Made by a program: the position numbers and the translations under genes | DNA from: Pseudomonadota bacterium | Lineage (GTDB): Bacteria; Pseudomonadota; Gammaproteobacteria; Acidiferrobacterales; Acidiferrobacteraceae | Assembly (NCBI GenBank): GCA_021777535.1 | Contig: JAJYDN010000001.1 | Span: forward strand, 62,001 to 126,000 | DNA length: 64,000 bases | Direction of reading: 5' to 3' | Notes under the pieces: model-generated | Told to the model about the DNA's origin: nothing | What the model saw: the letters and a program-made list of their open reading frames with translations, nothing else | Database searches by the model: none | Part shown: in pieces, positions 30,790 through 40,704 of the stretch | Layout: every line of letters begins with the position of its first letter | How positions within the stretch are numbered: position 1 is the stretch's first letter

Positions 30790-31744
30790 GCCGCGCCAGG
30801 TAGTCGTAGCGGCGCTCATCCGGGATACGCAAGGGCGGTATCTGGCGAGCCAGCGTCCGTCCGGCAAGCAGGGCGCCGGCATGTGGGAGTTTCCGGGCGG
30901 CAAGCTGGAACGTGGCGAAAGCGAGCAGGGCGCGCTGGTGCGAGAGCTGCGCGAGGAGCTTGGCATCGAGGCGATCGCCATGCAGCCCCTGCCCGGGTGG
31001 CGGGGGCGCGATCCCGACGGCATACGTCTCTCGTTCTGGGGTGTCGACGCATTTCGCGGCACGGCCACGCCGCGCGAGGGCCAGGGCATCCGCTGGTGCC
31101 GGCCCTCCGAACTGGCCACCATGGCCTTCCTGCCGGCGGATGCGCCGATTGTCGCGCGGCTGCATCTGCCCCCCTACTATCTCATCAGTACGGCCGCCGA
31201 GATCGGCGAGGACGCGTTCCTGGCACGGCTGCAGGCGGTGCTCGCCGAACGGCCCGTCCTGGTCCAGCTGCGGGAACCATGGCCGCTGGCGCAACTGCAG
31301 GCCTTTGCGCGCGTCGTCGGCGATTTATGCCACCGCCACGGCGCACGTCTCCTCGTCAATGCGGCCGCCGATGAGGCCACCGGTTGTGCCGATGGCGTCC
31401 ATCTGCCGGCGCGCCGCCTCCTGGATCTGCATAGGCGGCCGGCGCCACAATCCGTCCTGGTCGGCGCATCCTGCCACACCCTGGCGGAACTGGAACACGC
31501 CGACCGCATCGGCTGCGACTTCGCAGTCCTTTCACCAGTCAAGGCAACCCCATCACACCCGGATGCCATTGCGCTCGGGTGGGGCGCGTTTCAGGACCTG
31601 GCGGCAGCGGTGTCCCTGCCCGTCTATGCCCTCGGCGGCATGGTCTGGGACGATCTGGCGCGGGCCCGGGAGGCGGGCGGGCACGGTGTTGCCGTGCGCA
31701 GCGGTGCTTTTTCTGCAGGCGGGGACACCGGCGGGCAAGACTGA
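30770..31744 (+). CDS. Nudix hydrolase (MutT-like) fused to a thiamine phosphate synthase-like domain
   Basis: 324 residues. The N-terminal half (about 1-135) carries a complete Nudix box, GGKLERGE followed by RELREELGI, as in MutT (8-oxo-dGTP hydrolysis). The C-terminal half (about 145-320) is a TIM-barrel of the ThiE/TenI family with VLVQLREP, LLVNAAADEATGCADGVHLP, VGASCHT and FAVLSPVKATPSHP, though whether it is active is unclear. This fusion is known in gammaproteobacteria next to argJ. ATG 30770 lies 20 nt inside argJ. Confidence 0.9.
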   Translation: MVPIALKPRQVVVAALIRDTQGRYLASQRPSGKQGAGMWEFPGGKLERGESEQGALVRELREELGIEAIAMQPLPGWRGRDPDGIRLSFWGVDAFRGTATPREGQGIRWCRPSELATMAFLPADAPIVARLHLPPYYLISTAAEIGEDAFLARLQAVLAERPVLVQLREPWPLAQLQAFARVVGDLCHRHGARLLVNAAADEATGCADGVHLPARRLLDLHRRPAPQSVLVGASCHTLAELEHADRIGCDFAVLSPVKATPSHPDAIALGWGAFQDLAAAVSLPVYALGGMVWDDLARAREAGGHGVAVRSGAFSAGGDTGGQD

Positions 31745-31836
31745 GGGCGCATGCCGCAGCCATCGTCTATGCTTTGGGGGGCATCCTTGCTGCAATGCAC
31801 AACCAAACGCATCGGCAGCTTCCAGGAGGTACCACC

Positions 31837-32613
31837 ATGATTGCCTTTTCGTTTCTCGTTTTCATCATCGCCTTTTTGCTGGTCTTTGTCTGGTCCTTGC
31901 ACGTCATTTACGAATACCAGCGGGCCGTTGTTTTCACATTCGGCCGGTTTACCAGCGTAAAGGGCCCGGGTCTCATCGTCATCGTCCCCGTCGCCCAGCG
32001 GATGGTGCGGGTGGATCTGCGCACACAGGTGCACGATGTCCCGGTACAGGAGGCCATTTCCCGGGACAACGTATCCGTCAAAGTGGATGCAGTACTGTAT
32101 TTCCGGGTGATCGATGCCGCCAAGGCCTTCATTCACGTGGAGAATTATTTTGCAGCCACCAGCAAGCTTGCGCAGACGACGCTGCGTTCGGTCATCGGCA
32201 ATCACGAACTCGACGAAATGCTGGCCGAACGCAACAAGCTAAACGGCGACATCCAGATGATCCTCGAAAAACAGGTCGACGCCTGGGGTATCGAGGTCAT
32301 CAACGTCGAGGTGCGCGACATCCTGTTGAGCGACGACATGATAAGGGCGATCGCCAAGCAGGCCGAGGCGGAGCGTGATCGCCGTGCCAAGGTCATCCAC
32401 GCCGAGGCGGAGTTCCAGGCGGCGCAGACGCTGACCAACGCCGCGAGAATCCTCGCGGCGACGCCCGGAGGCATGCAGTTGCGTTACCTGCAGACCTTGA
32501 GCGAGATTGCGCGCGAGAACAATTCCACGGTCGTATTCCCCATGCCGATCGACATCGTCAGGCCGATCCTGGACATCCTCGAGCGCGGCGCCGGTTCGCG
32601 CGAGGGCGGGTAA
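31837..32613 (+). CDS. Slipin / stomatin-like SPFH protein
   Basis: 258 residues: an N-terminal membrane segment (AFSFLVFIIAFLLVFVWSL), then the SPFH/band-7 domain (YEYQRAVVFTFGRFTSVKGPG..., LRTQVHDVPVQEAISRDNV...) and a C-terminal coiled coil (AKQAEAERDRRAKVIHAEAE). Slipins scaffold membrane microdomains and usually pair with NfeD, which is not found next to it. Strong Shine-Dalgarno AGGAGGT before ATG 31837; the longer upstream frame has no support. About 92 bp separate it from the Nudix gene. Confidence 0.93.
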   Translation: MIAFSFLVFIIAFLLVFVWSLHVIYEYQRAVVFTFGRFTSVKGPGLIVIVPVAQRMVRVDLRTQVHDVPVQEAISRDNVSVKVDAVLYFRVIDAAKAFIHVENYFAATSKLAQTTLRSVIGNHELDEMLAERNKLNGDIQMILEKQVDAWGIEVINVEVRDILLSDDMIRAIAKQAEAERDRRAKVIHAEAEFQAAQTLTNAARILAATPGGMQLRYLQTLSEIARENNSTVVFPMPIDIVRPILDILERGAGSREGG

Positions 32614-32625
32614 GACCGTGCTGGT

Positions 32626-33243
32626 TCAGCCGGTGGCCTTTTGCGCGGCCTGCCGGTAGCGTGCGTCGAGCGCCGCCACGGCACTGCGCAGTTTGCCCAA
32701 ACCTTCGTTGTTGGGAAGAACATCGTCCGCCAGGGCGAGGCGCTGCGCGCGGCCTGCCTGGATCGCCAGTAACCGGCCGGTCAGCGCGGGGCCCAGCTGA
32801 CGGCCGCGCAGACGCTCGCGTTGTATCGAGGGGTCGGTATCGATCACCACGACGCGGTTCACAAAAGGGGGCCGCCCGGTTTCCGCAAGAAGCGGTATGA
32901 CGAGCAGGGCGTAAGGCCGGGCCCCCGCGGACCGCGCCTCCATGGCCGCGCGGATCAGGGGATGCAGGATCGCCTCGAGGGCGCGGCGCGCCTTCTCGTC
33001 GGCAAAGACGATCCGCCGGAGCGCGGGTCTGTCGATGCGGCCCTCGCTGTCGGCGATCTGCGCACCAAAGAGGGCCTGGATGCGGGCGTTGGCCTCTTGC
33101 CCCGGTTCCATGAATTCATGCGCAAGGGCATCGGCGTCGAAGACCGGCACCCCGCGTTCGGCAAACATCTGGGCGGCCGTGGATTTGCCGGTGCCGGCGC
33201 CGCCCGTGAGGGCGACCCGCCAGCTGCGGGTTTCAGTGACCAT
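32626..33243 (-). CDS. coaE: Dephospho-CoA kinase
   Basis: Last step of coenzyme A synthesis. 205 residues; P-loop TGGAGTGKST close to the N-terminus, VFDADALAHEF, HPLIRAAME and VVVIDTDPSIQRERLRGR. The start is ATG at 33243, 11 nt inside pilD, and not the longer upstream frame, because the family begins with this P-loop strand. The pilD-coaE pairing is conserved in gammaproteobacteria. Converges with the slipin gene (12 bp gap). Confidence 0.95.
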   Translation of the reverse strand: MVTETRSWRVALTGGAGTGKSTAAQMFAERGVPVFDADALAHEFMEPGQEANARIQALFGAQIADSEGRIDRPALRRIVFADEKARRALEAILHPLIRAAMEARSAGARPYALLVIPLLAETGRPPFVNRVVVIDTDPSIQRERLRGRQLGPALTGRLLAIQAGRAQRLALADDVLPNNEGLGKLRSAVAALDARYRQAAQKATG

Positions 33244-34096
33244 GTGCGAGACGCAGGTACGTGAACAGCAGAGGGTGGCCGTAGAAGAGCGCCAGCCAGA
33301 AGGCGCCAGCGAGATAGGGTCCAAATGGTATGGGTGTCCCGCGGCCATGCCGTTTCAGGGCAATGAGCGCAAGGCCGGTGATCGCGCCGACCAGCGATGC
33401 GAGCAGCAGCAGCACGGGAAGCAGCTCCCAGCCGATCCAGGCCCCTGCGGCAGCAAACAGCTTGAAGTCCCCAAAACCCATGCCTTCCTTGCCGGTGAGC
33501 AGCCGGAAGGCGTGATAGATGAGCCAGAGAAACAGATAGCCGCTTGCCGCACCGATCACGGCCGCCTCAAGGCTCGTAAAAAGCCCGCCGACGTTGGCGA
33601 GCAGGCCCAGCCACAACAAAGGCAGGGTGATCGCGTCCGGGAGAAGTTGTTCTTCGAGATCGATGAATGTGAGGGCGATCAGGCATGCCGAGGCGATGAA
33701 GGCCAGAATGCCCATTGGGGTCGCGCCAAAACGGGCGAGACTGAACCCGGCCGCCACGGTCGTGATGAGTTCGATCAGAAAATAGCGAAGCGGGATTCGC
33801 GTATGGCAATGGCGGCAGCGGCCCCCGAGCGCGATGAAGCCGATCAGGGGAATATTTTCCATCCACCCCAGCGGGGCTTCGCAATGGGGGCAATGGGATG
33901 CCGGCAGGGCCAGATTGAAGGTTTCGCGCCGTCCTGGGGTCTTGTGGCGGGCGGTAAGCGCCTCGCAGTCTTCTTCCCACCGGCGTTTCAACATAATGGG
34001 CAGCCGGTACACGAGCATGCTGAGGAAGCTGCCGATGATGGCGCCGAATGCCAGTACGAGAAGGTACAGGATGAAGGGGTGGGCAAGGAGTCTCAT
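33233..34096 (-). CDS. pilD: Type IV prepilin peptidase / N-methyltransferase PilD
   Basis: Cleaves prepilin leaders and N-methylates the new N-terminus at the inner membrane. 287 residues, about eight transmembrane helices. The zinc-binding pairs CPHC and CRHC of the N-methyltransferase loop are present, as are the two aspartates of the aspartyl protease in FIDLEEQLLPD and GMGFGDFKL. The chosen start (ATG 34096, MRLLAHPFILYLL) gives the usual length. The gene lies 57 bp after pilB, where pilC would normally be. Confidence 0.95.
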   Translation of the reverse strand: MRLLAHPFILYLLVLAFGAIIGSFLSMLVYRLPIMLKRRWEEDCEALTARHKTPGRRETFNLALPASHCPHCEAPLGWMENIPLIGFIALGGRCRHCHTRIPLRYFLIELITTVAAGFSLARFGATPMGILAFIASACLIALTFIDLEEQLLPDAITLPLLWLGLLANVGGLFTSLEAAVIGAASGYLFLWLIYHAFRLLTGKEGMGFGDFKLFAAAGAWIGWELLPVLLLLASLVGAITGLALIALKRHGRGTPIPFGPYLAGAFWLALFYGHPLLFTYLRLAHGH

Positions 34097-34153
34097 GCGG
34101 ACATTATAGAGGGATGCGAGACCGACGTGCAGCCAACCAGGCACGGCCCGCTC

Positions 34154-35884
<1,731 letters not shown>

Positions 35885-35915
35885 ATAACGGGCACTCAGG
35901 CCTTTATCGCGATCA

Positions 35916-35934
35916 TTGACACATTGTGTTTCAA
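35916..35934. repeat. Imperfect palindrome between pilB and rubrerythrin
   Basis: TTGACACATTGTGTTTCAA is an inverted repeat (TTGA-N-ACA-N3-TGT-N-TCAA), 32 bp upstream of the pilB start and 124 bp upstream of rubrerythrin. It may be a regulator site; no known consensus is matched. Confidence 0.3.
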
Positions 35935-35992
35935 GGCAGTCACTCCCATAGTAGATCAGTTCGCGCGAGAAGCCAGTTTTTGCGGTGAAGAC

Positions 35993-36021
35993 TTGACGGG
36001 CTTTCCCGACACTTTTAGACT
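35993..36021 (+). promoter_or_regulatory. Probable sigma-70 promoter of the rubrerythrin gene
   Basis: TTGACG (35993-35998), exactly 17 bp, TAGACT (36016-36021). This gives a leader of about 30 nt before ATG 36058, with AAGGAG at 36042-36047 as Shine-Dalgarno. Confidence 0.65.
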
Positions 36022-36057
36022 ACTTCTAAACCAACGGGCACAAGGAGTCCTGACGTC

Positions 36058-36477
36058 ATGGAACTTAAAGGTAGCAAAACTCACGAGAATCTGAAGGCGG
36101 CGTTTGCCGGCGAATCGCAGGCCAATCGCCGGTACCTGTATTTCGCAGCCAAGGCGGACGTCGAGGGATATAACGATGTCTCTACCGTATTCCGCTCGAC
36201 GGCCGAGGGCGAGACAGGCCATGCGCATGGCCATCTCGAGTATATGGAAAAAGTCGGCGATCCGGCCACGGGCCTGCCCATCGGCTCGACGAGCGACAAT
36301 CTGAAAGCCGCCATTGCCGGTGAAACCCATGAGTACACGGACATGTATCCGGGCATGGCCAAGACCGCGCGCAGCGAGGGCTTCGAGGAGATCGCGGACT
36401 GGTTCGAGACCCTGGCCAAGGCTGAGCGGTCGCACGCCAATCGTTTCCAGAAGGCTCTCGACGGTCTCGGCAAATAG
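36058..36477 (+). CDS. Rubrerythrin-type diiron protein without a rubredoxin domain
   Basis: 139 residues, only the four-helix ferritin-like domain. Diiron ligands can be read off: E19, E52 with H55, E89, E92 and E123 with H126 (motifs GESQAN, EGETGH, GETHEY, AERSH). The C-terminal rubredoxin domain of classical rubrerythrins (two CxxC) is missing, so an external electron donor is needed; the Fe-S protein encoded next is a candidate. Likely a cytoplasmic peroxidase/ferroxidase protecting against peroxide. It is followed by an intrinsic terminator, so it is probably made in excess over the downstream genes. Confidence 0.93.
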   Translation: MELKGSKTHENLKAAFAGESQANRRYLYFAAKADVEGYNDVSTVFRSTAEGETGHAHGHLEYMEKVGDPATGLPIGSTSDNLKAAIAGETHEYTDMYPGMAKTARSEGFEEIADWFETLAKAERSHANRFQKALDGLGK

Positions 36478-36491
36478 GGTCTACTCTATAG

Positions 36492-36517
36492 GGACCGGCA
36501 GCCGCCGGTCCTTTTTT
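36492..36517 (+). terminator. Intrinsic terminator (attenuator) between rubrerythrin and the HdrD-like gene
   Basis: An 8-bp perfect stem GGACCGGC (36492-36499) / GCCGGTCC (36504-36511) with a 4-nt loop is followed by six T (36512-36517). The next ATG is only 20 bp further on, so readthrough is the most economical way to express the downstream genes. Confidence 0.88.
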
Positions 36518-36537
36518 GTGCCCGAAGGAGCCCGGAG

Positions 36538-37884
36538 ATGACAACAAACAATGACGATTCCGAGCCGCGTGAGGGTAATCTCGTTGCACCGACGCGTCAC
36601 CCCATTCCCTGGCGGGATCCCGGTTTCTTCGATACCGCAGCGATCGAGGCCGAGCTCCATCGGGTTTTCGAGATTTGCCATGGGTGCCGCCGCTGCTTCA
36701 ATCTCTGCCAGGCCTTTCCGACCCTTTTTGACCTGATCGACAATTCCGCGGGCATGGAGCTTGCCGATGTTGCGGTGGCCGACTACGGGAAGGTGGTCGA
36801 GCAGTGCTATCTGTGCGACCTCTGTTACATGACGAAATGCCCGTACGTGCCGCCGCATCCGTGGAATGTGGACTTTCCGCACCTGATGCTGCGCGCGAAG
36901 GCCGCCAACTTCCGGGCCGGCAAGGTGCGGCGGCGTGATCGCCTGTTGACCGGCACCGACATGGTCGGGCGTCTCGCGGGCATCCCGGTCGTAGCCGAGA
37001 TCGTCAACACCCTGAATCGTACCGCTCCCGCGCGCAAGATACTCGAGGGTGTGCTGGGGGTCGACCATCGGGCCATCGTGCCGCCTTATCACCATAAATG
37101 GTTCCGCAAGACCTTCGTTCCTGACGAAGCCATTGCGCCGGTTGCCGCTGCCGGCACGCGCGGCCAGGTTGTCGTGTTCGGGACCTGCTACAGCAATTAC
37201 AACGATGCCAGTCTCGCGCGCGATCTGGCGGCGGTGTTCGAGCACAACCAGATCCGCGTCCGCGCGCTCGATGATGAGCGTTGCTGCGGGATGCCAAAGC
37301 TCGAGCTCGGAGATTTCGACAGCATCCAGCGCCTGAAGGAGTTCAACATTCCGCGCCTGGCCGAGGCGGTGGATGCCGGCTACGACATCGTGGCGCCCGT
37401 ACCCTCCTGCGTGCTCATGTTCAAGCAGGAACTGCCGCTCCTGTTTCCGGAAGATACGGCAGTCGCCAAGGTCAAGGCCGCGATTTTCGACCCGTTCGAA
37501 TACCTGATGCTCCGTCATAAGGCGGGTCTGCTGAAAACGGCTTTTGCGACGCCGCTCGGTAAAATCAGTTATCATGTCCCCTGTCATCAGCGCGTCCAGA
37601 ACATCGGATTGAAGACGCGCGATGTGCTCATGCTCGTGCCGGGGACCACGGTGGATGTCATCGAGCGCTGCGCCGGGCACGACGGGACCTATGGCGTCAA
37701 GAGCGAGCATTACGAGGATGCCGTGAAGATCGGGCGCCCGGTGGTCCGCCGTATAGCCGACGCCGACCCCGCCTATTTCACGAGCGACTGCCCGATCGCC
37801 GGCCATCATCTGGCGTCGGGTCTCGATGGCAAGGACAGGCTGCTGACGCCGTTTGCCTTGCTCAGGCGCGCGTACGGCATATAA
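36538..37884 (+). CDS. HdrD/GlpC-like Fe-S oxidoreductase with two 4Fe-4S clusters and CCG domains
   Basis: 448 residues. N-terminal dicluster ferredoxin part: C47, C50, C53, C57 and C90, C93, C96, C101. Then two cysteine-rich CCG-type domains: first with RCCGMPK and PSCVLMFK; second with PCHQRVQ, a degenerate RCAGHDG where CCG would be, and SDCPIAGHH. Such heterodisulfide reductase-related proteins occur next to rubrerythrin and DUF3501 in many proteobacteria and are likely electron carriers or thiol/quinone reductases; the real substrate is unknown. No transmembrane helix. AAGGAG about 7 nt before ATG 36538. Followed 37 bp later by the ferritin-like gene. Confidence 0.88.
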   Translation: MTTNNDDSEPREGNLVAPTRHPIPWRDPGFFDTAAIEAELHRVFEICHGCRRCFNLCQAFPTLFDLIDNSAGMELADVAVADYGKVVEQCYLCDLCYMTKCPYVPPHPWNVDFPHLMLRAKAANFRAGKVRRRDRLLTGTDMVGRLAGIPVVAEIVNTLNRTAPARKILEGVLGVDHRAIVPPYHHKWFRKTFVPDEAIAPVAAAGTRGQVVVFGTCYSNYNDASLARDLAAVFEHNQIRVRALDDERCCGMPKLELGDFDSIQRLKEFNIPRLAEAVDAGYDIVAPVPSCVLMFKQELPLLFPEDTAVAKVKAAIFDPFEYLMLRHKAGLLKTAFATPLGKISYHVPCHQRVQNIGLKTRDVLMLVPGTTVDVIERCAGHDGTYGVKSEHYEDAVKIGRPVVRRIADADPAYFTSDCPIAGHHLASGLDGKDRLLTPFALLRRAYGI

Positions 37885-37921
37885 CGGCCGGGCAGCCGGG
37901 AGAACGAAAAAGGAGGCACTC

Positions 37922-38227
37922 ATGGCACACGAGGGTTTACACGAGGATCGCAAGGATCTGAGCAATGCGACCCTGGACATGCACCGCGCCATCATCTCCC
38001 TGATGGAGGAGCTCGAGGCGGTCGACTGGTACCAGCAGCGGGTCGACGCCAGCATGGACCCCGAACTGAAGGCCATATTGGCCCACAATCGCGACGAGGA
38101 AAAGGAACACGCGGCGATGGTGTTCGAGTGGATCCGTCGCCACGATCCGGCGTTTGACAAGGAATTGCGGGAGTATCTGTTCAAAAATGGTAGCATCGTT
38201 GCAAAGGAACATGCAGGAAAGGGGTGA
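37922..38227 (+). CDS. EncFtn-like (encapsulated-ferritin-type) diiron protein, lacking an encapsulation tail
   Basis: 101 residues. The core MEELEAVDWYQQRVD...AHNRDEEKEHAAM closely matches the encapsulated ferritin of Rhodospirillum rubrum as I recall it. Its ferroxidase residues E32, W38, Y39, E62 and H65 correspond here to E30, W36, Y37, E60 and H63. EncFtn forms a ring-shaped decamer whose diiron sites lie between subunits. The protein ends at ...SIVAKEHAGKG, without the C-terminal shell-targeting peptide, and no encapsulin gene is present in the window. AGGAGG 5 nt before ATG 37922 fixes the start; the longer upstream frame overlaps the Fe-S protein. Only 3 bp separate it from DUF3501. 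Confidence 0.88.
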   Translation: MAHEGLHEDRKDLSNATLDMHRAIISLMEELEAVDWYQQRVDASMDPELKAILAHNRDEEKEHAAMVFEWIRRHDPAFDKELREYLFKNGSIVAKEHAGKG

Positions 38228-38230
38228 TCC

Positions 38231-38809
38231 ATGACCGCGCTCGTTCGTGCCGATTTGATGCCGCTCGAGGAGTATGCGCGCCAACGCAGCGCCTTCCGCG
38301 CCCGCGTGCTTGGCCACAAGCGGGACAGGCAGGTGGCGATCGGCGGGCATGCGCGTCTCTACTTCGAGGATCGTCTTACGGTCCTGTACCAGATCCAGGA
38401 GATGTTGCGCATCGAGCGGATCTTCGAGGCAGATGAAATCGAGGCAGAACTTGCCGCCTACAATCCCCTGATCCCCGACGGCGGCAACTGGAAGGCCACC
38501 TTCATGCTCGAGTATGAGGACGTCGAGGAGCGCAAGTTCGCGCTTGCGCGTCTCCATGGTGTCGCCGAAAAGGTGTGGGCCGAAGTGGGTGGTGACCGGG
38601 TATTCGCCGTGGCCGACGAGGACATGGAGCGGGAAGATCCGGACAAGACCTCGTCGGTGCATTTTCTGCGGTTTGACCTCACCGATGCCATGATCGGCGC
38701 GGCACGGGCCGGCCAGCCCATCCGCATGGGCATCGATCATCCCCATTATCGCCATGACACGGTCGTGCCCGAGACCGTGCGGGCCTCTCTGGTAGCCGAT
38801 TTGCGCTGA
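38231..38809 (+). CDS. DUF3501 family protein
   Basis: 192 residues, no signal peptide or membrane segment. Recognised from its conserved frame: ADLMPLEEYARQR near the N-terminus, LYFEDRLTVLYQIQEMLRIE, YNPLIPDGGNWKATFMLEY, and SSVHFLRFDL. The family has no assigned function but repeatedly sits with rubrerythrin and HdrD-like genes, as here. The stop TGA shares its last base with the parE ATG, so translation of topoisomerase IV is coupled to it. Confidence 0.85.
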   Translation: MTALVRADLMPLEEYARQRSAFRARVLGHKRDRQVAIGGHARLYFEDRLTVLYQIQEMLRIERIFEADEIEAELAAYNPLIPDGGNWKATFMLEYEDVEERKFALARLHGVAEKVWAEVGGDRVFAVADEDMEREDPDKTSSVHFLRFDLTDAMIGAARAGQPIRMGIDHPHYRHDTVVPETVRASLVADLR

Positions 38810-40704
38810 TGTCCCGGTATGACGCTTCAGACATAGAGGTCTTGACGGGGCTCGAGCCCGTGCGCCGCCGGCCCGGCATGTATACGGAGACGGACCGGCC
38901 CAATCACCTCGCGCAGGAAGTGATCGACAACAGCGTCGACGAGGCGATGGCGGGGCATGCCCGCTCCATCGTGGTGACGCTCCATGCGGACGAGTCCCTG
39001 TCGGTGACCGATGATGGCCGCGGGATGCCGGTCGACATCCATCCGGAAGAAGGCGTGAGCGGGGTCGAGCTGATCCTCACGCGCCTGCACGCGGGAGGAA
39101 AATTTTCCCATAAGAATTATGCCTTTTCGGGCGGTCTTCACGGTGTCGGCGTGTCCGTGGTGAATGCCCTGTCGAAGCGGCTGGATGTGTACGTCAGGCG
39201 GTCCGGGAAGATTCACCACATGGCCTTCGCGCATGGCGAGAAGGTCGAGGATTTGCATGTCATCGGCACCGCAGGCCGCAAAGAGACGGGCACGACAGTC
39301 CGCTTTTCGCCCGAGGCGCGTTATTTCGATAATCCGAAGTTTCAGGTCAGCCGCCTGAAACCTCTGCTGAAGGCGAAGGCCGTCCTTTGTCCGGGGCTGC
39401 ACGTGAGCTTCCGTAATGAAGCGGATCCCCAGGATGATGCCGACTGGTTCTACGAGGACGGCCTCGGCCAGTATCTGGCCGAGGCGTTGCAGGAGCGGTC
39501 CTTTGTGCCCCCGGCGCCCTTTGTCGGCCGCATGACCGGTGGCGACGAGGAGGTCGAGTGGGCCGTGTCCTGGCAGCTCGAGGAAGACCCGCTGCTCGTG
39601 CGGGAAAGCTACGTGAATCTCATTCCGACGCCCCAGGAAGGTACCCATGTCAATGGTTTCCGGCTGGGATTGACGGAAGCCCTGCGGGAATTTTGCGAGC
39701 TGCGCAACCTGCTGCCGCGCGGCCTGAAGCTTGCGAGCGAGGACGTCTGGGAACGGGTCGCATTCGTGCTGTCTGCCAAACTGAAGGAACCGCAATTCTC
39801 CGGGCAGACAAAGGAGCGCCTGACTTCGCGGGCGACCGCCGCATTTGTCGCGGGTGTCACCAAGGATGGCTTTGCGCTGTGGCTGAACGCCCATGTGGCC
39901 GATGCGACGGAGATCGCGCGCATCGCCATCGACTGCGCCCAGCAGCGGGAGCGGCGGGCCAAACGCGTGGAGCGCAAGAAGGCGGTAAATGGACCCGACC
40001 TGCCCGGCAAGCTCGCGGATTGCACGAGCCAGGATCTGGCGCGCACCGAATTGTTCCTGGTGGAAGGGGATTCTGCGGGCGGCTCGGCCAAGCAGGCGCG
40101 TGATCGCGAGTTCCAGGCCATCATGCCCTTGCGCGGCAAGATCCTGAACACCTGGGAGGTCGAATCCGCGGATGTTCTGGCATCGCAGGAGGTCCATGAC
40201 ATTGCCGTGGCGCTGGGCGTCGACCCCGGATCGCCCGCCCTGGAGAGCCTCCGTTACGGGAAGGTGTGTATTCTTGCCGATGCGGATTCGGACGGCGCGC
40301 ATATTGCCACTTTGCTATGCGCCCTGTTTGTCCGTCACTTCCGCCCGCTGGTGCTGGCCGGGCGGGTCTATGTGGCCATGCCGCCCCTGTATCGTATCGA
40401 TGTCGGCAAAGAGGTTTCCTACGCGCTGGATGAGGAGGAAAAGCAAGGGATCCTCGACAAGATTGCCGGCACGCAGTCCCGGGTCCGGCCGACCGTGCAG
40501 CGCTTCAAGGGGCTTGGCGAAATGAATCCTCTGCAGTTGCGCGAAACGACCATGAGCCCGGAGACACGGCGTCTCGTCTGTCTCACTCTTGACGAGGCAG
40601 ACGGAACGGATGCCTCGCTCGACATGCTGCTTGCGAAGAAGCGTGCGGCCGATCGGAGGAGGTGGCTGGAGAGCCACGGCGACAAGGCGGAGCCCGCGGT
40701 ATGA
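38809..40704 (+). CDS. parE: DNA topoisomerase IV subunit B (ParE)
   Basis: The ATPase subunit of topoisomerase IV, which unlinks sister chromosomes. 631 residues. GHKL ATPase: [60 protein letters not shown] and [11 protein letters not shown]. The compact length and [15 protein letters not shown] favour ParE over GyrB (about 800 residues). The start overlaps DUF3501 by one base and the end overlaps parC by 4 nt. Confidence 0.95.
   Translation: MSRYDASDIEVLTGLEPVRRRPGMYTETDRPNHLAQEVIDNSVDEAMAGHARSIVVTLHADESLSVTDDGRGMPVDIHPEEGVSGVELILTRLHAGGKFSHKNYAFSGGLHGVGVSVVNALSKRLDVYVRRSGKIHHMAFAHGEKVEDLHVIGTAGRKETGTTVRFSPEARYFDNPKFQVSRLKPLLKAKAVLCPGLHVSFRNEADPQDDADWFYEDGLGQYLAEALQERSFVPPAPFVGRMTGGDEEVEWAVSWQLEEDPLLVRESYVNLIPTPQEGTHVNGFRLGLTEALREFCELRNLLPRGLKLASEDVWERVAFVLSAKLKEPQFSGQTKERLTSRATAAFVAGVTKDGFALWLNAHVADATEIARIAIDCAQQRERRAKRVERKKAVNGPDLPGKLADCTSQDLARTELFLVEGDSAGGSAKQARDREFQAIMPLRGKILNTWEVESADVLASQEVHDIAVALGVDPGSPALESLRYGKVCILADADSDGAHIATLLCALFVRHFRPLVLAGRVYVAMPPLYRIDVGKEVSYALDEEEKQGILDKIAGTQSRVRPTVQRFKGLGEMNPLQLRETTMSPETRRLVCLTLDEADGTDASLDMLLAKKRAADRRRWLESHGDKAEPAV

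Noticed and set aside
36058-38809. Encapsulin nanocompartment locus
   Set aside because: The EncFtn-like protein suggested one, but no shell protein gene is present in the window and the targeting tail is missing.
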